Below, one piece after another: positions 59,933 through 64,000 of a DNA stretch of 64,000 nt. The notes under the pieces were generated by a model. It was not told where the DNA came from. It worked only from the letters and a program-made list of their open reading frames with translations, and ran no database searches. A program made the position numbers and the translations under genes. The stretch spans positions 54,116 to 118,115 of the forward strand of contig NZ_JAVKPH010000011.1 in the NCBI RefSeq assembly GCF_031432425.1, written 5' to 3'. The DNA comes from Ruixingdingia sedimenti (GTDB taxonomy: Bacteria; Pseudomonadota; Alphaproteobacteria; Rhodobacterales; Rhodobacteraceae). Every line of letters begins with the position of its first letter. Within the stretch, counting starts at the first letter, position 1.

Positions 59933-61492
59933 TCATTCCCACTCGATCGTGCCCGGCGGCTTCGAGGTGATGTCGTAGGTCACGCGGTTGATGCCCCGCA
60001 CCTCGTTGATGATGCGCGTCGCGGTCTCGCCCAGAAAATCGTGGCTGAAGGGATAGTAGTCCGCCGTCATGCCGTCGACGCTGGTCACCGCGCGCAGCGC
60101 GCAGGCGTAATCGTAGGTCCGCCCGTCGCCCATCACCCCCACCGTGCGCACCGGCAGCAGCGCGACGAAGGCCTGCCAGATCTCGTCATAAAGCCCGTGC
60201 CGGCGGATCTGGTCGATGAACACCGCATCGGCCTGCCGCAGGATGTCGAGCTTGTCGCGCGTGATCGCGCCCGGGCAGCGGATGGCTAGGCCGGGGCCGG
60301 GGAAGGGATGGCGGCCGATGAAGGCCGGGGGCAGACCGAGTTCGCGCCCCAGGGCGCGCACCTCGTCCTTGAACAGCTCGCGCAGCGGTTCCACCAGCTT
60401 CATGCCCATCTTCTCGGGCAGGCCGCCGACATTGTGGTGGCTCTTGATCGTGACCGAAGGCCCGCCGCTGAACGACACCGATTCGATCACGTCGGGGTAG
60501 AGCGTGCCCTGCGCGAGGAACTGCGCCCCGCCGACCGATTTCGCGTGCTTCTCGAACACCTCGACGAAAAGCCGCCCGATGGTCTTGCGCTTGACCTCGG
60601 GGTCGCTGACGCCTTCCAGCGCGGTCAGGAACAGGTCGGATTCGTCGGCATGGATCAGCGGGATGTTGTAAGTGTCGCGGAACATGCCCACGACCTGTTC
60701 CGCCTCGCCCTGCCGCAGAAGGCCGTGGTCGACGAAGACGCAGGTCAGCTGGTCGCCGATCGCCTCGTGGATCAGCACCGCGGCCACCGAACTGTCGACC
60801 CCGCCCGACAGGCCGCAGATCACCTTGCCGCCGCCCACCTGTTCGCGGATCTTGCGGATCGCCTCTTCCCGGTAGGCGCCCATCGTCCAGTCGCCGGTGA
60901 AGCCCGCCAGCCGCACGAAATTCTCGTAAAGCTTCGCGCCCTTGGGGGTGTGGTGCACCTCGGGGTGGAACTGCACGGCATAGAAGTCGCGCGCGGTGTC
61001 GGCGGTGATGGCGAAGGGCGCGTTGGGCGAGGTGCCGTAGACCTGAAACCCCGGGGCGATGGCGCTGACGTGATCGCCGTGGCTCATCCATACCTGCTCG
61101 TTCCCGGCGGCGAACCAGCCGTCGAGGATCGGCAGCCGCGCCGCGGCGGGGGTGACGAAGGCGCGGCCGAATTCCGCGGTGCCATGCCCGCTTTCGACCC
61201 GCCCGCCCAGTTGCTGCATCATCACCTGCTGGCCATAGCAGATGCCGAGCACCGGCACCCCGAGCGTCCAGAGCGCGTCGGGCGCGCGCGGCGAGCCTTC
61301 GCGCGTCACGCTGTCGGGCCCGCCCGACAGGATCACCGCCCGGGGCGCGAAGTCCTTCAGGAAGGCGTCAGTGACCTTCTGGTAGGGATGGATTTCGCAA
61401 TAGACGTTCAACTCGCGCAGGCGGCGCGCGATGAGCTGCGTCACCTGGGAACCGAAGTCGATGATGAGAAGACGGTCATGGGCTTGGGTCAT
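59933..61492 (-). CDS. guaA: GMP synthase (glutamine-hydrolysing)
   Basis: Converts XMP to GMP using glutamine and ATP. The protein is 519 residues, full length. The glutamine amidotransferase domain has Cys in GICYGQQVM and His in FHPEVHHTP. The ATP pyrophosphatase domain has the P-loop CGLSGGVDSSVAAVLIH. The C-terminal dimerisation domain contains GRHPFPGPGLAIR and ends DITSKPPGTIEWE, the invariant GuaA end. The start at 61492 is conserved (MTQAHDRLLIIDFGSQV). Confidence 0.98.
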   Translation of the reverse strand: MTQAHDRLLIIDFGSQVTQLIARRLRELNVYCEIHPYQKVTDAFLKDFAPRAVILSGGPDSVTREGSPRAPDALWTLGVPVLGICYGQQVMMQQLGGRVESGHGTAEFGRAFVTPAAARLPILDGWFAAGNEQVWMSHGDHVSAIAPGFQVYGTSPNAPFAITADTARDFYAVQFHPEVHHTPKGAKLYENFVRLAGFTGDWTMGAYREEAIRKIREQVGGGKVICGLSGGVDSSVAAVLIHEAIGDQLTCVFVDHGLLRQGEAEQVVGMFRDTYNIPLIHADESDLFLTALEGVSDPEVKRKTIGRLFVEVFEKHAKSVGGAQFLAQGTLYPDVIESVSFSGGPSVTIKSHHNVGGLPEKMGMKLVEPLRELFKDEVRALGRELGLPPAFIGRHPFPGPGLAIRCPGAITRDKLDILRQADAVFIDQIRRHGLYDEIWQAFVALLPVRTVGVMGDGRTYDYACALRAVTSVDGMTADYYPFSHDFLGETATRIINEVRGINRVTYDITSKPPGTIEWE

Positions 61493-61585
61493 GGATCGCG
61501 CATAGTCCTTGCCGGGCGCTTCCGCAAGGGCCGGCGCGGGCAGGGGGCATTCTGCCCCCTCTTGGCCTGCGGCCAATTCACCCCC

Positions 61586-61664
61586 TGAGGATATTTTCGG
61601 ACAGAAAATGAAGAAGGGCGCGGCCTGCGCCACTTTCTGTCCTTAAATATCCCCGCCGGAGGCT
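61586..61664. repeat. Intergenic repeat copy D, inverted pair
   Basis: The left arm 61589-61613 (GGATATTTTCGGACAGAAAA then TGAAG) pairs with the right arm 61633-61654 (CTTTCTGTCCTTAAATATCC). It closes with CCCCGCCGGAGGC as in copies B and C, but lacks their long leading block. It lies between guaA and the DUF6477-like gene. Confidence 0.85.
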
Positions 61665-61696
61665 CCTGGACTCTGCGCAGGCGATGCCGCCGGGCG

Positions 61697-61999
61697 TCAC
61701 GCGGGGCGGGGCAGCAGCCGCGCCTCGGCCAGCAGCGCGATCAGCACCGCGACATGGCGGGTGACGCTGTAGGTGGCATCGCCCGCCTGCCGGATCGTTT
61801 CCAGCCGCGCCTCGGCGTCCAGCAGGGCGACGAAGGCGGTTTCCGGCGTGCGGGGCGCCGCGGGGCCGAGCGTGCGGGGCAGGTCGCGGTCGCGCCGGTA
61901 GTCGGCCAGGCCGCAGCGGGCGGCGCGGATCAGCAGGCGGGGGCGGCGCAGGTCGGCCAGCAGGCAGCGCAGGTCGGTGATGGCGGTCATCGCGGTCAT
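61697..61999 (-). CDS. Small conserved Rhodobacterales protein, DUF6477-like
   Basis: Cytoplasmic protein of 100 residues. The ATG at 61999 follows AAGGAG. The sequence DLRCLLADLRRPRLLIRAAR, then CGLADYRRDRDLPR and a helical ARLETIRQAGDATYSVTRHV block is of the type called DUF6477. It is divergent from a DUF6456-type gene, an association seen widely in this order. Function unknown. Confidence 0.8.
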   Translation of the reverse strand: MTAMTAITDLRCLLADLRRPRLLIRAARCGLADYRRDRDLPRTLGPAAPRTPETAFVALLDAEARLETIRQAGDATYSVTRHVAVLIALLAEARLLPRPA

Positions 62000-62129
62000 G
62001 TCGGGCTCCTTCAGGACTGCCCTGAAATTGCCATAATTCAACCTCGCGTTGCGCATCCGCCCGTTCCGTCGCGCGCCGGCTTCAGCAATGTTTAGGTTTT
62101 CGAAACAATTATGGCAAAACCGGCGCGAT

Positions 62130-62145
62130 TTAACCGTTGAGTAAC
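62130..62145. promoter_or_regulatory. Possible CtrA box in a divergent promoter
   Basis: TTAA-N7-GTAAC differs by one base from the CtrA consensus TTAA-N7-TTAAC. It sits in an AT-richer stretch between the divergent DUF6477-like and DUF6456-like genes. Single site, weak evidence. Confidence 0.35.
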
Positions 62146-62222
62146 CATTTCTACCAAAGGTTGAACGGCAAAAATCGGCGCGGGGAGCAGCACCCGGGTG
62201 GCCCTGGGGCCAGCGGGATCGG

Positions 62223-63341
62223 ATGAAGATGGCAAACGTGACGGCGGAGTTCGCGATTCCGGGCTGGGTGCCCGCCGCGGTCAGGCTCTACCTGGGTCAC
62301 ACCAGTGGCGGGCAGTCGCTGCGGGCATTGGCCCGGCGCGAGGGGTGCCATCCTTCGACGGTCCTGCGCCAGGTGCGGCGATTCGAGACCCGGCGCGACG
62401 ATCCCTTGGTGGACGAGGCGCTGGAACAGCTCGGCCGGGCGGGGCAGCCCGGGCCGGGCGCCGCTTGCCAGGAGGACACCGATCCGATGACCGCCCCCAT
62501 CCGTTCCGCCGCCCTCGTCGCCGACGAAGCCGTGATCGCGCAGGAGGCGCGCCGCGTGCTGCGCCGTCTGTCCGAACCCGGCGCGATGATCGCCATCGCC
62601 CCCGACATGGAAAAGGCCGTGGTGCTGCGCGAATTTCCCGACGGGCGTTCCGCGCGCACCGCGGTGCTGGACCGCGGCGTGGCGCAGGCCTTTGCGATCA
62701 AGGACTGGATCGCCTGCCGCAAGCGCGGCCGCGTCGCCGCCTATGAAATCACCGCGGCGGGCCGCGCCGCCCTGCGCCGGCTGCTGGAGGAAGAGGCGCG
62801 CGGGCGGCCGGGGCTCGCCGATGCCGGGGCGGCCTTTGCCGGCCAGCACCGCGACTGGGACGAACGCGAGGTGGCCGAGGAAGGCGGCGCGCGCCGCATC
62901 CGCTACAACATCGCCGAAAGCCCGGTGGCGGTGCTGGGGCGGCGGCGCGACAAGGACGGCCAGCCCTTCCTGACCCCCGATCTGGTCGCCGCCGCCGAAC
63001 GGCTGCGCGAGGATTTCGAACTGGCCCAGATGGGCCCCCGCGTGGCGCAGAACTGGGACCGTTTCCTGACCGGCGCCGACCGGGGCGGTTTCGGCGGCGC
63101 AGGCCCGGCCGAGGGGCCGCGCGCGGCGCGCGACCGGGTGGCGGCGGCGCTGCGCGACCTCGGCCCGGGCCTTGGCGACATGGTGCTGCGCTGCTGCTGT
63201 TTTCTGGAAGGGCTGGAGACGGCGGAACGCCGCATGGGCTGGTCGGCGCGGTCGGGCAAGATCGTGCTGCGCATCGCGCTGATGCGGCTCAAGCGGCATT
63301 ACGAGGAAACCGGCGCGGGGTCGGGCCCGCTGATCGGCTGA
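62223..63341 (+). CDS. Helix-turn-helix protein with DUF6456-like C-terminus
   Basis: Protein of 372 residues. The N-terminal part has a Hin/helix-turn-helix-like segment (LYLGHTSGGQSLRALARREG, CHPSTVLRQVRRFETRRDD). The middle contains AVLDRGVAQAFAIKDWIACR, a winged-helix-like GRVAAYEITAAGRAALRRLL block and RYNIAESPVAVLGRRRDKDG. The C-terminal domain ends with LRIALMRLKRHYEE. The C-terminal part is of the DUF6456 type in alphaproteobacteria. A DNA-binding regulator is the best guess. It is conserved next to the DUF6477 gene, perhaps under CtrA. Confidence 0.82.
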   Translation: MKMANVTAEFAIPGWVPAAVRLYLGHTSGGQSLRALARREGCHPSTVLRQVRRFETRRDDPLVDEALEQLGRAGQPGPGAACQEDTDPMTAPIRSAALVADEAVIAQEARRVLRRLSEPGAMIAIAPDMEKAVVLREFPDGRSARTAVLDRGVAQAFAIKDWIACRKRGRVAAYEITAAGRAALRRLLEEEARGRPGLADAGAAFAGQHRDWDEREVAEEGGARRIRYNIAESPVAVLGRRRDKDGQPFLTPDLVAAAERLREDFELAQMGPRVAQNWDRFLTGADRGGFGGAGPAEGPRAARDRVAAALRDLGPGLGDMVLRCCCFLEGLETAERRMGWSARSGKIVLRIALMRLKRHYEETGAGSGPLIG

Positions 63342-63427
63342 GGCGCGAAACCCTGCGCGATGCGCTTGACGCGCCCGCGGGTGTCGCGTAAGAGCAGCCC
63401 ACGCCCGGGCAACCGGGGATGAGATGC

Positions 63428-63504
63428 GCGGTTGTAGCTCAGTCGGTTAGAGTACCGGCCTGTCACGCCGGGGGTCGCGGGTTCGAGCCCCGTCAACCGC
63501 GCCA
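63428..63504 (+). tRNA. tRNA-Asp (GTC), copy 1
   Basis: 77 bases including encoded CCA. Acceptor stem GCGGTTG/CAACCGC, D-loop AGTCGGTTAGA, anticodon GTC in CCTGTCACG and T-loop GGTTCGAGCC. It is identical to the two following copies. The next copy starts 104 bases downstream. Confidence 0.98.
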
Positions 63505-63531
63505 TCATCCTCTCCGTCCGGTCTGACCAGC

Positions 63532-63608
63532 GCGGTTGTAGCTCAGTCGGTTAGAGTACCGGCCTGTCACGCCGGGGGTCGCGGGTTCGAGCCCCGTCAA
63601 CCGCGCCA
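63532..63608 (+). tRNA. tRNA-Asp (GTC), copy 2
   Basis: Identical 77-base sequence to copy 1. The 27-base spacer before it is repeated exactly before copy 3, so the unit is a 104-base tandem duplication. Confidence 0.98.
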
Positions 63609-63635
63609 TCATCCTCTCCGTCCGGTCTGACCAGC

Positions 63636-63712
63636 GCGGTTGTAGCTCAGTCGGTTAGAGTACCGGCCTGTCACGCCGGGGGTCGCGGGTTCGAGCCCCG
63701 TCAACCGCGCCA
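63636..63712 (+). tRNA. tRNA-Asp (GTC), copy 3
   Basis: Identical to copies 1 and 2. It is followed directly by TTTTTCTCTTTG, a T-rich end of the transcript. Confidence 0.98.
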
Positions 63713-63929
63713 TTTTTCTCTTTGACTGGATATGCGGCAGGGGCCCTTGCGGGGCGTTGCCTGATTCTGGCTGTCGGTACTGCGGCGGAGACTTGAGTCC
63801 AAAGCCGCCTTCGCGAAAGACATTCAGGCTGCAGCATGACACGTTGAGAGGTGGCAGGCGGTGCCTGATGCAGGGTCAGCATTGCAGCGGGAAAAGGCAA
63901 CAGAGAATGGCAAACAAACATGATCTAGG

Positions 63930-64000
63930 TCATGTTGACAAATGGCGGAGCCAGAGGCGGATCGACGTGATGTCGATGAAGCCCAGGAAGCTTTCGGCGG
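63930..64000 (-). mobile_element. C-terminus of an IS5-type transposase, cut by the window edge
   Basis: On the minus strand the last codons read AESFLGFIDITSIRLWLRHL then ST and stop. This is the type of ending seen in IS5-family transposases. CTAG at 63925-63928 just outside could be the target site, with GGTCATGTTGACA the start of the terminal repeat. Only the tail is inside the window, so intactness cannot be judged. Confidence 0.55.

Noticed and set aside
63299..63921. Minus-strand peptides reading GLEPATPGVTGRYSNRLSYN
   Set aside because: A well-known artefact: translation of the reverse strand of tRNA genes, here the three tRNA-Asp copies.

Overview
This is a very GC-rich chromosomal stretch from an alphaproteobacterium, almost certainly a Rhodobacterales (Rhodobacter/Paracoccus-like) species. 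The evidence is a TakP-type 2-oxoacid binding protein, an opgG-opgI-opgH glucan operon, a LexA-type SOS box of the GTTC-N7-GTTC form, a yedK-imuA-imuB-dnaE2 mutagenesis cassette, and small Rhodobacterales-type orphan families (DUF6280, DUF6477 and DUF6456 type). Genes are tightly packed, many overlap as ATGA, and antisense frames are often open for kilobases as a by-product of the base composition.

Layout. (1) 1-7.5 kb: a catabolic island with a tripartite TRAP transporter (dctP, dctQ, dctM), a flavin monooxygenase cut by the left edge, a GntR regulator and a divergent CaiB/BaiF CoA-transferase followed by a TetR regulator. Three copies of a GTATACAAA motif mark the promoters. (2) 7.5-13.6 kb: the SOS mutasome operon yedK-imuA-imuB-dnaE2 with a clear LexA box. 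(3) 13.8-24.1 kb: a functional-amyloid (curli-like) locus. Four very large curlin-repeat proteins lie in tandem on the minus strand. Divergent to them are csgF, csgG, two smaller curlin-repeat proteins, a CsgH-like protein and an AprI/SH3-like secreted protein. A 667-base regulatory gap separates the two arms. (4) 24.1-29.2 kb: a Slam-type outer-membrane translocator with a glycine-anchored surface lipoprotein, divergent from a sensor kinase/response regulator pair. (5) 29.3-37.2 kb: two MFS transporters, an epoxide-hydrolase-like enzyme and opgGIH. (6) 37.2-43.9 kb: a TetR-controlled RND efflux operon, an NnrU-family protein and a TSUP permease. (7) 44.0-47.6 kb: a second TRAP system, with membrane subunits convergent to takP. 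(8) 47.8-62.0 kb: mostly minus-strand housekeeping and metabolic genes (YgfZ, an MsbA-like exporter, DUF305, an aminotransferase, an amidase, PPK2, MetA, a DMT permease, GuaA and small conserved proteins). (9) 62.2-64 kb: a DUF6456-type protein, three identical tRNA-Asp genes in tandem, and the end of an apparent IS5-type transposase at the right edge.

Across the window there is a family of intergenic repeats built on GGATATTTA plus GGACAGAAAATGAA, usually as inverted pairs. One copy has become part of the dnaE2 coding sequence. The curlin, CsgF/G/H, AprI/SH3 and Slam/lipoprotein genes together form a contiguous 12-kb block devoted to export and display of surface proteins. This block, with its unusually large and numerous amyloid subunits, is the most distinctive system seen here. 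All family assignments were made by eye from motifs; no database search was run.
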